Source: Ariolimax columbianus
Taxonomy: Eukaryota > Mollusca > Gastropoda > Stylommatophora > Arionidae
NCBI GenBank assembly: GCA_036924085.1
Contig: JAVGWX010000019.1
Span: forward strand, 22,358,293-22,422,292
Length of the DNA stretch: 64,000 nucleotides
Reading direction: 5' to 3'
Both the position numbers and the translations under genes were made by a program. The notes below the pieces were generated by a model. The model ran no database searches, was not told the DNA's origin, and was given only the letters and a program-made list of their open reading frames with translations. This document shows positions 22,629 through 33,387 of this stretch, in pieces; the first letter of the stretch is position 1, and each line of letters begins with the position of its first letter.

Positions 22629-23817
22629 GCCATATTTATGGTTCTAAATGTTGTTTAAGCTGGGGGGGGGGGGTGGGGTTGAGAATGAACTCTTAACACC
22701 AACTAAATGCTCCCATGGGGTGCGTCTCATATCGGCTCTGACAACAAAGTCCATCTCCTGGTCTTCGCACGGCAGAACTGTTTTGACTAACAGGAGAAGC
22801 GCCAGATGGCGAGTCACTGGCGCCTTAAAACCAGAAGTTTCGGGCAGATGGGGTTCAAAAGCCTAAGAAGGCAGCTCACCTAGGAGAAAGAAAACTCTGA
22901 TTTCAAATCATCTGAAGCCTTGCAGATTAGATACTGGCTTATCTTGTCGGGTTTTGTCCGATAATGCTGGTGAAACCTTTTTTCTGATTACTCTGAACGT
23001 TGGTCTGCATCTACCAAACCTGACAATCGACAATGTGCGAAGGAGCACACGCAAGAGGATGCAATGCCTTATCCTAGAGCTAGGTAAGACAACCTCAGCT
23101 GAGTGTTGTGGCAGGGCAGAGCAGGCTCTTATCCTTGGTTAATGGCTGGTCTGGGATTGAAGCCTCGACAGGTGAATAGATAGAGCATTGCTCTGCTGAT
23201 CCGGCAGCTTTTGCAGCTTGCCTTGTTTCAAATGTATTGGTATTACTATGCCCTTGAAGTCAACAAGGCAGACCGAAAGAGGGTCCATACTGCAAGGCCA
23301 ACACATGGTCTCTATATTTCTGCGCGGGCTTTGTGCCAATGGCACAATTACTATCGTCTGACAAGATGAAAAGAGTCAATCATATATGTAGCCTAGTCGA
23401 CTTTGAGTTGACTGGCTAATACTGGAATTACACCACGCCGGGGTTAGAAATCACGGACAGACAGAAATAATCCGGGAGTGGTTCGTTCCTGGTACGACCA
23501 CTCCACCAGTTGACGCAGCTGTAAATGGGTACGTGACGTAAGAGTTGGGTAGGGTGTAGAGAGCAAGAAAGTGAACTGGCTACCCCACCTTACATAGGCT
23601 GTGGCTAAGTCCATGAATAGGTATCTTCATCCCCGACAGCAACGTTTCTCATTGGATCCACATTTACATATATTTCTCACTTGATAAGATTAATCACAAG
23701 CTATATACGACTGCATCTCGAGCGATATCTCATATCATTGTTTAACCTCACGTTCTTCTTTTGCATCGCATAAACTTCTACATTCAGTGACAGTTGCGAC
23801 TCGGTAATGAGCTATCA
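22626..23817. other. Unclassified, some repeat-like sequence
   Basis: The interval 23160-23230 has a weak tRNA-like look (gatagagcattgctctgctgatccgg, then tgtttcaaat), which suggests an eroded SINE, but the B box is poor. The rest is not recognised. Confidence 0.35.
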
Positions 23818-24390
23818 TTGTATCACTAGTATGCACTAGTATACAGTCAAACTGTATAAAGTATTCGTTAAACCTAGTTTGGATTACTGTGTACAGGTGT
23901 GGAGTCCTTATCCTAGAGGAGATATAAACATGCTGGAAAGAATACAAAAAAAGAGCGACAAAGCTGATAGTGAAATTCCAGAATTATAGGTATGAGGAGA
24001 GACTCAGAAAAACCGGCTTACAATGTTTGGAAAAGAAAAGAATTTGAGGTGACTTAATACCGGTTCATAAGATAATCAAAGGAAATAGTAAACTAGACTA
24101 TTACAAGTTGTTTTTTTTAAATACAACCACCGACAAGAACAAAGAGGGCATAGCTACAATTTAACTAAAGAAAGGTCCAGATTAGATATTAAGAAATGTA
24201 TTTTTTAGTCAGAAAGTAGTTAATGCTTGGAATGCATTGCCACCGGAAGAAGTTGAGGCAGGGACAATTAATGCATATAAGAAAAGATTGGATGCACATA
24301 CAATTTAGAGCAAAGGAAATTTTATGAAACTGGTTGTTAACGGACTCTGCATATTATTATAAACCAGTATAAAAAGGTTAAGTTCAGTTA
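23818..24390 (+). mobile_element. CR1 3' end, 5'-truncated
   Basis: The plus strand reads KPSLDYCVQVWSPYPRGDINMLERIQK, then YEERLRKTGLQCLEK, RSRLDIKKC and VVNAWNALPPEEVEAGTINAYKKRLDAH with stops and shifts. It is the same C-terminus as 5340-5766. It continues beyond the coding end into a 3' UTR (aaaccagtataaaaaggttaagtt) also present in inverted form at 40052 and 40710. Confidence 0.85.
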
Positions 24391-24487
24391 TAAATAACAC
24401 GAAACCGCTGGTTCATCTTCTATAAAAATCCTGTTCAAACTGCTCGGCTAAATTATGTGTACTAATTATGGCTGCAGCAATAGTTCT

Positions 24488-25836
24488 AAGACAAGAATAC
24501 ACTTAGCCAAGCTATAGGGAAAGTCGACCAAACGAGAGACAACTAACACTGCTTTATTAAGACAAAAATACACTTAGCCAAGCTGTAAGGAAAGTCGACC
24601 AAACGAGAGACAACTAACACTGCTTTATTAAGACAAAAATACACTTAGCCAAGCTATAAGGAAAGTCGACCAAACGAGAGACAACTAACACTGCTTTATT
24701 AAAACAAGAATACACTTAGCCAAGCTGTAAGGAAAGTCGACCAAACGAGAGACAACTAACATTACTTTATTAAGACAAGAATACACTTAGCCAAGCTATA
24801 AGGAAAGTCGACCAAACGAGAGACAACTAACACTGCTTTATTAAGACAAGAATACACTTAGCCAAGCTATAAGGAAAGTCGACCAAACGAGAGACAACTA
24901 ACACTGCTTTATTAAGACAAGAATACACTTAGCTAAGCTATAGGGAAAGTCGACCAAACGAGAGACAACTAAAACTGCTTTATTAAGACAAGAATACACT
25001 TAGCCAAGCTATAGGGAAAGTCGACCAAACGAGAGACAACTAACACTGCTTTATTAAGACAAGAATACACTTAGCCAAGCTATAGGGAAAGTCGACCAAC
25101 GAGAGACAACTAACACTGCTTTATTAAGACAAGAATACACTTAGCCAAGCTATAGGGAAAGTCGACCAAACGAGAGACAACTAACACTGCTTTATTAAGA
25201 CAAGAATACACTTAGCCAAGCTATAGGGAAAGTCGACCAAACGAGAGACAACTAACACTGCTTTATTAAGACAAAAATACACTTAGCCAAGCTATAGGGA
25301 AAGTCGACCAAACGAGAGACAACTAACACTGCTTTATTAAGACAAGAATACACTTAGCCAAGCTATAGGGAAAGTCGACCAAACGAGAGACAACTAACAC
25401 TGCTTTATTAAGACAAGAATACACTTAGCCAAGCTATAAGGAAAGTCGACCAAACGAGAGACAACTAACACTGCTTTATTAAGACAAGAATACACTTAGC
25501 CAAGCTATAGGGAAAGTCGACCAAATGAGAGACAACTAACACTGCTTTATTAAGACAAGAATACACTTAGCCAAGCTGTAAGGAAAGTCGACCAAACGAG
25601 AGACAACTAACACTGCTTTATTAAGACAAGAATACACTTAGCCAAGCTATAAGGAAAGTCGACCAAACGAGAGACAACTAACACTGCTTTATTAAGACAA
25701 GAATACACTTAGCCAAGCTATAAGGAAAGTCGACCAAACGAGAGACAACTAACACTGCTTTATTAAGACAAGAATACACTTAGCCAAGCTATAGGGAAAG
25801 TCGACCAAACGAGAGACAACTAACACTGCTTTATTA
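24488..25836. repeat. 71-bp tandem array, about 19 copies
   Basis: The unit begins aagacaagaatacacttagc and ends actaacactgctttatt. Copies differ at a few fixed positions (ctataggg / ctataagg / ctgtaagg; aagacaa/aaaacaa), and one copy at about 25098 lacks one a. The array starts about 100 bp after a CR1 3' end and stops just before a SINE. The unit has no long open frame. Confidence 0.95.
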
Positions 25837-25883
25837 CGTAGCAAGTGATCATGATCTGCATGAGATCTGAACATAACAGATTG

Positions 25884-26236
25884 TCTTGGCTTCGTTCGTT
25901 CTCAATCTCCAACTACCAAACCCTGAAAGGGCTTAAGTAGCAGAATGTAGTCCAGAGAACGGAATGCGTTGTGTCGTAGTTCTACAGCTTGACTGCGATA
26001 TTTGCACCTTTCGGCCCAACACATCCGACTTCAGCAAGCAATTTTTGAGTACTGGGTTAGCATTTCCTCTTCGATCCCTTCTCCTTGGCCAGTCCGCCTG
26101 CTGCAGTCTGTTATCCAGGATCACCACTTGGAGGTGTAGAAGGGTTTTGGCAGCTCTAGTTTGCTGGCCCTGACGCTAGCAGTCAGCTATGGGTCGCTGA
26201 CCACTGAAGCTCATGCGCTGCTCAGCATCTTGATCC
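25884..26236 (-). mobile_element. (GAA)-tailed SINE-like element, copy 2, with 12-bp TSD
   Basis: The most complete copy. It is flanked by the perfect 12-bp direct repeat cataacagattg (25872-25883 and 26237-26248). The duplication fixes the element's ends: 353 bp, beginning (minus) ggatcaagatgctgagc and ending gaacgaacgaagccaaga. The 64-residue open frame inside it (26127-25933 minus) is not conserved between copies. Confidence 0.9.
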
Positions 26237-26460
26237 CATAACAGATTGAAAGGTTTTTTAAACAGGCTAAATTGACTTCTTCCCCAACATATACGTGCGG
26301 ACAAGCAGTACAAACCGACGAACATATCGTAGAAGGCTGTTATATGTTCAGTCATTTGCGTACTTAATAATGACCCACGGATACGTTCCACTGTAGAAAG
26401 CTGTTTGGAAGCCTTGAAGTACTCTCTACTACAGCAATCTTTTTCCAGAGAGTTGGACCA

Positions 26461-26720
26461 CGAACATCATTAAATAAATACCTGCTAAACATCATTGTAT
26501 AAATACAAATTGAACATCATTAAATAAATACCTGCTAAACATCATTGTATAAATACAAATTGAACATCATTAAAAAAATACCTGCTAAATATCATTGCAT
26601 AAATACAAATTGAACATCGTTAAATAAATACCTGCTAAATATCATTGTATAAATACAAATTTAGCATCATTAAAGAATTATCTGCTAAACATCATCAATA
26701 TGGAAAACATCATTTTATAA
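26461..26720. repeat. 50-bp AT-rich satellite, about 5 copies
   Basis: The unit 'gaacatcattaaataaatac' + 'ctgctaaacatcattgtataaatacaaatt' is repeated with increasing divergence to the right. It grades into the shorter 'accagataaacatc' repeat. Confidence 0.9.
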
Positions 26721-26829
26721 ATACCAAATATATATCATTAAATGTATTAAAAAGCTCAACTAAAAATCATAATGTATTACCTGTTGAAAAGCATAACATA
26801 AAAGCAAAAACAAATCTTCACAGGATACC

Positions 26830-27160
26830 AGATAACTAATATAAGACCAGATAAACAGCCTAAAATAAGACCAGATGAATATAACAAAATAATACCAGAT
26901 AAACATCATAATATAATACCAGATAAACATCATAATATAATACCAGATAGACATCCCAATATAATACCAGATAAGCAGCATAACATTATGCCAGATAAAC
27001 ATTATTATATAAGACCAGAAAAACATCACAATATAATTCCAAGTAAATATCATAATATAAGACAAGATACAAATCATAATAATATCATATAAACATCATA
27101 ATATAAGACCAGATAAACATCCCAATATATTAACATTAACAAATCATAATATAGTACCAG
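26830..27160. repeat. AT-rich satellite, 24-26-bp 'accagataaacatc' unit, left block
   Basis: Variants of ataataccagataaacatca repeat about every 24-26 bp. The long minus-strand frame (WYYIMMFIWYYIMMFIW) is a by-product of the repeat and not a protein. The array resumes at 28514 beyond an inserted LINE. Confidence 0.9.
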
Positions 27161-27677
27161 ATAATAATAATAATAATAAATAATAGTGTTCGCTTAGGCG
27201 TCTGAGGCCCGTTGCGTCGATCGGGCACATCCATGACCCACAGCTGTCACGTGGTTTAAGACCTCGTCCTGGTTGGAGGAGGAGGTTGCTATTTTCTGGA
27301 GCCAAATTCATCCGGGACGGCCTCTTCTGTGTCTTCAGTCGGTCAGGGGAAGACTTTTGGCGCTGAGGAACGACTTGTGTAGTATCTTGTGGGCAGGGGT
27401 TTCCTGGTCCAACCGTACAACATGACCTAAGAAAGAAATTCGGCGCTGATCAAGTTTTTCTGAGATTGGGTGGAGCCCTGTTTTAGAAGAGACCTCCTCG
27501 TTGTGGATGTAGTTATGCCATCGGATGTCCAGGATAGGTCGCTGGTTGCGCACGTGAAAGGCTTCCAGTCTCGACATGTCATGTTTCAGCAGTGTCCCGG
27601 TTTCGGACCCGTAAAGCAGGACTGAAACCAAGCAGGACTGGTAGGTGCGACATGTTTTCACAATGGAGATCCTGTCA

Positions 27678-28301
27678 TTACTTCACACACGTTGGAGGCA
27701 TAGCAGACGCAGCTAGTATGATCCGCCTTGACACAACGGGACCGCTGCGCCCATCGGATGATATCATGCTACCGAGATAGATGAATTTGTTGGTGCTCTC
27801 CGCAGTGTGACCTTCAGTTCCAATACCATAGACAAGCTCTATGGCAGTGTCGACAGCCTCAGGATGACCGCTGCTTTTTTCGAAAAAATAAAGGTTGACA
27901 GCGTTCGAAGAAGAAGAAGAAGAAGAAGAAGAATACCCTGGAGTGCTGTGTCGGAAAAGTAGGTTCTGAACTTTGGTCTTGGCCCAGGATATAGACAGGC
28001 CTAGGGAGGGCGTTTCCCTGTCTAGCATTTCCAGAGAGCGCTGTCGGGCAGATCTGTCTGTGCCGAACAGGGCAATGTCGTCCGCATAAACGAGATCAGT
28101 GAAGATTGACTGAAGGATAGCTATACCCTCCTGATGCGCGCTGAGGCGGTCAAGAAGCCAGTCGAATGCCCGGCAGAATGGGCCGGGGACAAGAACACAT
28201 CCATGTCTGACATCCAAAGTCGTGAGGAATCTGTCAGAGAGAGCGCCACCCAATCGAATTCTGGCGCCGGTGTCCTTGTGTAGCTCCTTGAAAAGGTTCA
28301 A
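27678..28301 (-). pseudogene. RT core of the satellite-inserted LINE
   Basis: A 207-residue open frame holding the YADD box. It looks intact only because a 104-bp foreign insertion (27828-27931, read as a serine run plus SNAVNLYFFEKSSGHPEAV) bridges two segments. Without it, the flanking sequences are in different frames. Confidence 0.8.
27828..27931 (+). mobile_element. 104-bp 3' end of the (GAA)-tailed LINE
   Basis: The plus strand from 27828 (agacaagctctatggcagtg) to the gaagaagaa run is the last 100 bp of the LINE family seen at 35418-36142 and 61267-63396. It is flanked by the 6-bp repeat aatacc (27822-27827 and 27932-27937). It is an extremely 5'-truncated retrotransposition product lying within another LINE. 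Confidence 0.85.
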
Positions 28302-28513
28302 AAGGGCAGTCCGGGGGGACGGGGCTATTCCCTGGAGGGGTTTTCATAAAGCCGTCGATCGACCGAGTCGAAGACAGACTTCAAGTCCACGTATGCAGGG
28401 TACAAGTGGCGATTGAAGGTCCGGTGCAGTTCGGCGGGAAGCGCGGAGCAAGGATAGAGTCGGTTTTAGAACGACCTGGGTTGAAGCCAGACTGTTCTGG
28501 GCGCCGTTTCTGA

Positions 28514-29190
28514 TCAAGATAAACATCCAAATATAATATCAGATAAGCATCATTGCATTATACCAGATAAACATCATAATATAAGACCAGATAAACATCC
28601 TGACATAATACCATATAAACATGATAATATAATATCAGATAGCCATCCAAATATAAAAGCAATTACATATCTCAACATAATTCCAGATAAACATAATATA
28701 GTGCCATATAAATATCCTAATATAATATCAGATAAGCATCATAACATTATACCAGATAAACAACATAATATAATACCAGAAAAACATCCCAACATAATAC
28801 CATTAAAAACATAATAATATAATATCAAAAAGGCATCCGAACATAATAACAGATAAATATCTCTACAGAATACCAGATAAACATTATAATATAATGTCTA
28901 CTGAACATCCCAACATAATACCAGTCAAACATCCCAACACTATATCAGTAAAACATCCCAACATAATACCAGTCACATCCCAACATAATACTAGTCAAAC
29001 ATTTTAATATAATGCCTTCTAAGCATCCGAAAATAATAACATATAAACATCTCAACATAATACCATATAAAAAATACCAATTTAAAACCAGATAAACATA
29101 TGAATATAACAACAGATACAAATTCCAACATAATACCATATAAACATCCTAATATAAAGCCTACTAAACATCCCAAAACCATATAAACGT
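28514..29190. repeat. AT-rich satellite, right block
   Basis: Continuation of the 'ataataccagataaacatcc' array with units of about 24-30 bp and variable spacing. Confidence 0.9.
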
Positions 29191-29790
29191 CCTAATACGA
29201 GTAAAATGACCCACTAAATAGTCGAATATAATTCCAGATAAACATCCTAATACGAGTAAAATGACCACTAAATAGTCGAATATAATTCCAGATAAACGTC
29301 CTAATACGAGTAAAAGAACCCACTAAATAGTCGAATATAATTCCGGATAAACGTTCTAATACGAGTAAAATGACCACTAAATAGTCGAATATAATCCCAG
29401 ATTAACGTACTAAAACAATGCTAAAAACTAAAATAGTCGAATATAATTCCAGATAAACGTCCTAATACGATTTAAAGAACCCACTAAATAGTCGAATATA
29501 AATCCAGATAAACGTCCTAATACGAGTAAAATGACCACTGAATAGTCGAATATAATTCCAGATAAACGTCCTAATACGAGTAAAATGACCACTAAATAGT
29601 CGAATATAATCCCAGATTAACGTACTAAAACAATGCTAAAAACTAAAATAGTCGAATATAATTCCAGATAAACGTCCTAATACGATTAAAAGAACCCACT
29701 AAATAGTCGAATATAATTCCAGATAAACGTCCTAATACGAGTAAAAGGACCACTAAATAGTCGAATATAATTCCAGATAAACGTACTAAA
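29190..29790. repeat. 54-bp satellite with higher-order structure
   Basis: The unit 'cgtcctaatacgagtaaaat' + 'gaccactaaatagtcgaatataattccagataaa' is repeated about 11 times. A distinctive variant (cccagattaacgtactaaaa...) recurs 215 bp apart (29396 and 29611) with the same neighbours, so groups of four units duplicated together. Confidence 0.9.
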
Positions 29791-30159
29791 ACAATGCTAA
29801 AAACAATCATTATATAAATGATCGTCTGTGTCTCCTTAATCACGATGTACTCATATGGAGCAAATTGGTAATTTGTCTTCATACAACTCGCCCAAATGTC
29901 TACGACTGATGACAAGAAATTTAAGAAGTAATGGATGTCATAAATGTTAGTATTACCATCTCTGAAACAAGACAAAGATGGAGATCTTGAACAGTACATG
30001 CACTGCCTGACACAGCCCTTGACAGAGCACCCATGGTTGGTTATTCAGTGGATGATATACAACTGCATTATGGAAGGCATTGAAGCTGCAGACAGAATAA
30101 TAAAGTATGAAGGTACTTTCACATAAACAGACCTGACCGTAACGTAAAATGAGGCAAAG
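29791..30159. other. Nothing recognised
   Basis: The 60-residue plus-strand frame 29944-30126 has no motif. It may belong to the LINE fragment that follows. Confidence 0.4.
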
Positions 30160-30335
30160 AGCATTACTAAATATTTCAGGGGGAAATGGACTGATCAACA
30201 CCCACACTTATTAAAAGAAACTAGCTTCCATGATTTAACTAGAGAAGAGCAAGTCGTCATCTAGAGACTGAGAACTTTACATTATAGACTCAAGGGTCAT
30301 CTTTACAACAATATTAGGAATGGGACTGATGGCAG
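30160..30335 (+). pseudogene. Post-RNase H fragment of a Jockey/BS-like LINE
   Basis: The plus strand reads LTREEQVVI-stop-RLRTLHYRLKGHLYNN and NGTDG, corresponding to NRREQVVVFRLRTGHNRLRYHLFNKLKIG in the 61.3-63.4 kb copy. Only this short block remains. Confidence 0.7.
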
Positions 30336-30380
30336 GTGAACATGTTGGGGTTCAAACTAACTGTTAACGTCAGGGCACGT

Positions 30381-30741
30381 GTCCTTCTTCTTCTTCTTCG
30401 TTCTTTCTCAATCTCCCACTATCAAACCCTGAAAGAGCTTAAGTAGCAGAATGTAGTCCGGAGAACGGAATGCGTTGTCGTAGTTTACAGCTTGGCTGCG
30501 ATATTTGCACCTTTCGGTCCAACACATCCGACTTCAGCAAGCATTTTTTGAGTACCAGGTTAGCATTCCCTCTTCGATCCCTTCTCCTTAGCCAGTCTTC
30601 CCTGCTGCAGCCTGTTATCCAGGATTACCGCGTAGAGGTGTAGAAGGGTCTTGGCAGCTATGGTTCGCTGATCCTGATGCTAGCAGTCAGCTATGGGTCG
30701 TTGACCACTGCAGCTCATGCGCTGCTCAGCATCTTGATCCC
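30381..30741 (-). mobile_element. (GAA)-tailed SINE-like element, copy 3
   Basis: Flanked by the 8-bp repeat gggcacgt (30373-30380 and 30742-30749). In this copy the 3' end is a pure (GAA)5 tract (plus strand ttcttcttcttcttc at 30385-30399), tying it to the tail of the LINE family. Confidence 0.88.
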
Positions 30742-30785
30742 GGGCACGTATTTAATAGCTGCCAAAACAATTTTTCCCCTCCACC

Positions 30786-31085
30786 TGGGGATCCTAGATA
30801 ACAGGCTGCACCAGGGCAGATTTTCTAAGGAAAAGAGGAAAGGCTAACCCGGTATACATAAATGCCATGCTGTGGTCGACTGTGTCGGATCGAAGGGTGC
30901 AAATATCACAGCCATGTTGTAAACTACGACACAACTTATTCCGTTTTTTCGGACAACACCCTGCTGCTTGTCGTTTCGGGGCTTGGTTGTGGGTGTTTGA
31001 GATCGAACGACGAAGATAAAGAAGAAGAAAATGGAGAAGAAGAAGAAACAGAGAGAGAGAGTGAGAGAAAGAGAGAGAGAGAACA
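30786..31085 (+). mobile_element. (GAA)-tailed SINE-like element, copy 4, opposite orientation
   Basis: A plus-oriented, 5'-truncated copy: it starts within the family at cctagataacaggctgcacc and runs through gggtgcaaatatcacagcc and aactacgacacaactta. It ends in gaagaagaa followed by a (ga)n run at 31050-31084. It lies 45 bp from copy 3 in head-to-head arrangement. Confidence 0.75.
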
Positions 31086-31139
31086 ATACTGGCCTTGCCA
31101 GACATATGATCGAAGGAGCTGTACGTAATTAAAAACTGC

Positions 31140-31360
31140 CTTATAAAAACCGTTGACACTTGCATGTCATAGGGCTTTTTAATATTGCTGGGGTAGTCGA
31201 GGGGTTATTAATATTGAGAACTACAGGCCGCTTCGCCACTGTTGTCGCCATGACGTGTGTTGGCTAGGTTATTAATATTTGCCATACCGGCGATTCGAAC
31301 CGCTGCCCTTCTTGTTGGCAGGTAGGCCTCGAAACCATTTGGCCATGCGCTCCACGCGAA
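31140..31360 (-). mobile_element. tRNA-derived SINE, family B
   Basis: On the minus strand tggccaaatggtttcgaggc matches an A box and cagcggttcgaatcgccgg a strong B box (GGTTCGAATCG), about 40 bp apart as in a tRNA. The unrelated body and the absence of an acceptor-stem fold indicate a SINE rather than a tRNA gene. Confidence 0.65.
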
Positions 31361-31904
31361 AAGACGTAGCAGATGAATAACTGTCTATAGATGGAGAGGT
31401 ACTGAGTACTTCTGTCCATAGTATGGAGAAAGTAAAATATTACACCGTTTAAAAGGAAATACGTCACGGTTTGAAACAAACAATAAATATAAATACCGAA
31501 CTGAGACTCAGATAAGAACAGCGATAATCATGTCTGCTCTGACCAAAAGGTCGCCATGGACGGACAGAGGCATCAATCTGAAATTGTCACCTCAGATTCG
31601 CAGACGACGTCACAGAGACGCCCCTAGAAACGATATAGATGTTACATATACTAGACACGGAAGGCAGGAAAGCAGATCTAGCCATAAAATAAAAGTGAAA
31701 ACAAAGGCTATGCGCAACCGTTTCGCAGAGCCCAACCCCATACTCTAGAATGGGACGCCCATAGATGACGCTGGTGAATTGGCCTACCCGTGAAGGCTCC
31801 TCAACATAGAGAACATAAAAACTGTGATTGCGAGAAAGGAGATGGGCGGGTAGGGCTGCCTTCAACGCCACCATGACAGTAACAAACGCCACCATGACAG
31901 TAAC
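31361..31904. other. Probable eroded LINE sequence, not resolved
   Basis: This interval precedes a LINE C-terminus. A short direct repeat (gccaccatgacagtaacaaac, 2.5 times at 31869-31912) is the only structure seen. Confidence 0.4.
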
Positions 31905-32480
31905 AAACGCCACAAAAGACGCCAGACTACGTGCAGACATTTTCGACTCTGTAGTCCAACCAGCGAACTGCTATGATACCCAAACCTGGTCTCTAAACCA
32001 AAGCAGCAGAGAACCAACTGAGAACAGCACACGCATATCTTATAAGACGCGTCCTGAGCCTAACTCTCAGACAACAGCAGCAAAGTGAACGACACAATAG
32101 CAAACATCCAGAGAATGTCACACATCAAGGATGTCCTACAGAACGTCAACCATTCAAAACACTGCTGGACTGGTCATATATCCAGAAGACAAGATGAAAG
32201 ATGGAGTACCATAAGCACCATAGCGTACCCGCGCGACAAAAAGAGACCTTGGGGACGACCCCCCAACTCGCTGGCGAGATTCACTAGAACAGCATAACAC
32301 ACACGACCCCACAACAGACAGGCCACTGTCCCACTGGACGACCCACAACACACACGACCCTCACAACAAACAGACTACTATACCACTAGACGGCACGCGC
32401 CGGTGACAGAAATGACTGGATCCTGAGTTAGGGCCACTTTAAGGGTGACCACCCCTTGGCGAAGAACGGGTCGAATTAAA
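31905..32480 (+). pseudogene. LINE C-terminus (RHIKDV...RWAGH type)
   Basis: The plus strand reads DIFDSVVQPANCYDTQTW, RMSHIKDVLQNVNHSKHCW, TGHISRRQDERWSTI and YPRDKKRPWGRPPNS. This corresponds to the 'LPALCYGSETW ... HSKHRWAGHIARRQDERW' C-terminal block of an animal LINE. One stop near 32086 splits it. Confidence 0.75.
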
Positions 32481-32489
32481 AACTAAGAA

Positions 32490-32970
32490 CTTGTCACTTC
32501 CGTGTAACTCTAAAGACACTTGGATTTTGACAGCGGTTCTAGAGCGAATAATTTGTGCAATGAAGATGAGATGTCCGCATCGAGTCCTCGGTACTTCGTA
32601 TCTAGACTACGTCACCAATAAGGCAGTTCGGGACACGGCTAAGAGAGAGTCGACCAATATAAAGACCTTTGGACTATGGTAAAAGCCAGCGAGATCACAT
32701 GGTATGGGCATGTTTGAAGATCGTCTGGGTTGTCCAACATGAACTTGCAAAGTGCTCTGCTTGAGAAGCGTAAGAAAATAAGGCAGAAAAGAGATGAAAA
32801 GACAACATTAAGAAGTGGACCGTGAGCTAGAACAAATATCCTGGCATAAACCATGGCAAACTATAATTGAACACAGATGGCCATGCATAAACCGAGTGGA
32901 GTGGCGGGAACTGGTCCAACCAATTTGCAGTATTGTGCACCAATGACCTTTCAGGTTACGGGGCTGATGA
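32490..32970 (+). pseudogene. RTE/CR1-like LINE C-terminus, eroded
   Basis: The reading RVLGTSYLDYVTNKAVRD and then, across frames, VKASEITWYGHV and SSGL resemble the 'D.VTNEEVR...KLRWYGHVSRSSGL' block. The end, RVEWRELVQPICSIV, is followed by a (gat)n-like tail at 32965-32980. Many indels. Confidence 0.65.
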
Positions 32971-32980
32971 TGATGATGAA

Positions 32981-33387
32981 ATACATCACGAAAGAAACAC
33001 ATCGATATTACAAAATACAACACAACCTACATCTGCTTGATCACTGGCTGAAAAAGGAGGTAAATAAAATAATTAAAATGAAAAAGAAAGTTTTGCTGAA
33101 ATAGTAGACGTCCATTCAAAACGTGTTGTCAACGAGCATTAAATCAATGACGTAGAAAGTAAACAAGACAACGGATGGAGTAAAAACATGGACTTGCAAA
33201 CAACGGTTCTAAATTATGGTTAAAAGAAACCAACGAGAAAATAAGAGACATGATTCAAATGCATGGACATATTCTAAACAATGGAGTTTATGTGTCACAA
33301 TTCGAAAAATTGAATAGTTCTCCCGAGAAATGCTAACTCAGATGTAAGCGAAATAATGTACTATGGCGGATTTTCTGCCAGACGCTT
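32981..33387. other. AT-rich, nothing recognised
   Basis: No interpretable frame or repeat. Confidence 0.5.

Larger units (their letters stand above)
27161..28513 (-). mobile_element. LINE fragment inserted in the satellite array
   Basis: The satellite stops at a (taa)n tract at 27161 and resumes at 28514. Between them the minus strand reads PEQSGFNPGRSKTDSIL, YVDLKSVFDSVDRRLYE (catalytic Asp), VRHGCVLVPGPFCRAFDWLL, FTDLVYADDIALFG (YADD intact), KFIYLGSMISSDGR, VSVLLYGSETGTLL and RRISFLGHVVRLDQETPAH. The 3' end with its (TTA)n tail lies at 27161 (minus). The L2/CR1/RTE-like superfamily is not resolved by eye. Other copies of its 3' end are at 49460-50330 and 55548-55945. Confidence 0.85.

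Noticed and set aside
23150..23340. Another tRNA-derived SINE
   Set aside because: The box motifs are too degraded and no second copy was found in the window.
24488..25836. CRISPR-like array
   Set aside because: The whole 71-bp unit is repeated, with no unique spacers, and the context is eukaryotic.
26760..29377. Hydrophobic minus-strand ORFs (WYYIMMFIW...) as membrane proteins
   Set aside because: They are AT-rich satellite read in an open frame and change with each unit.
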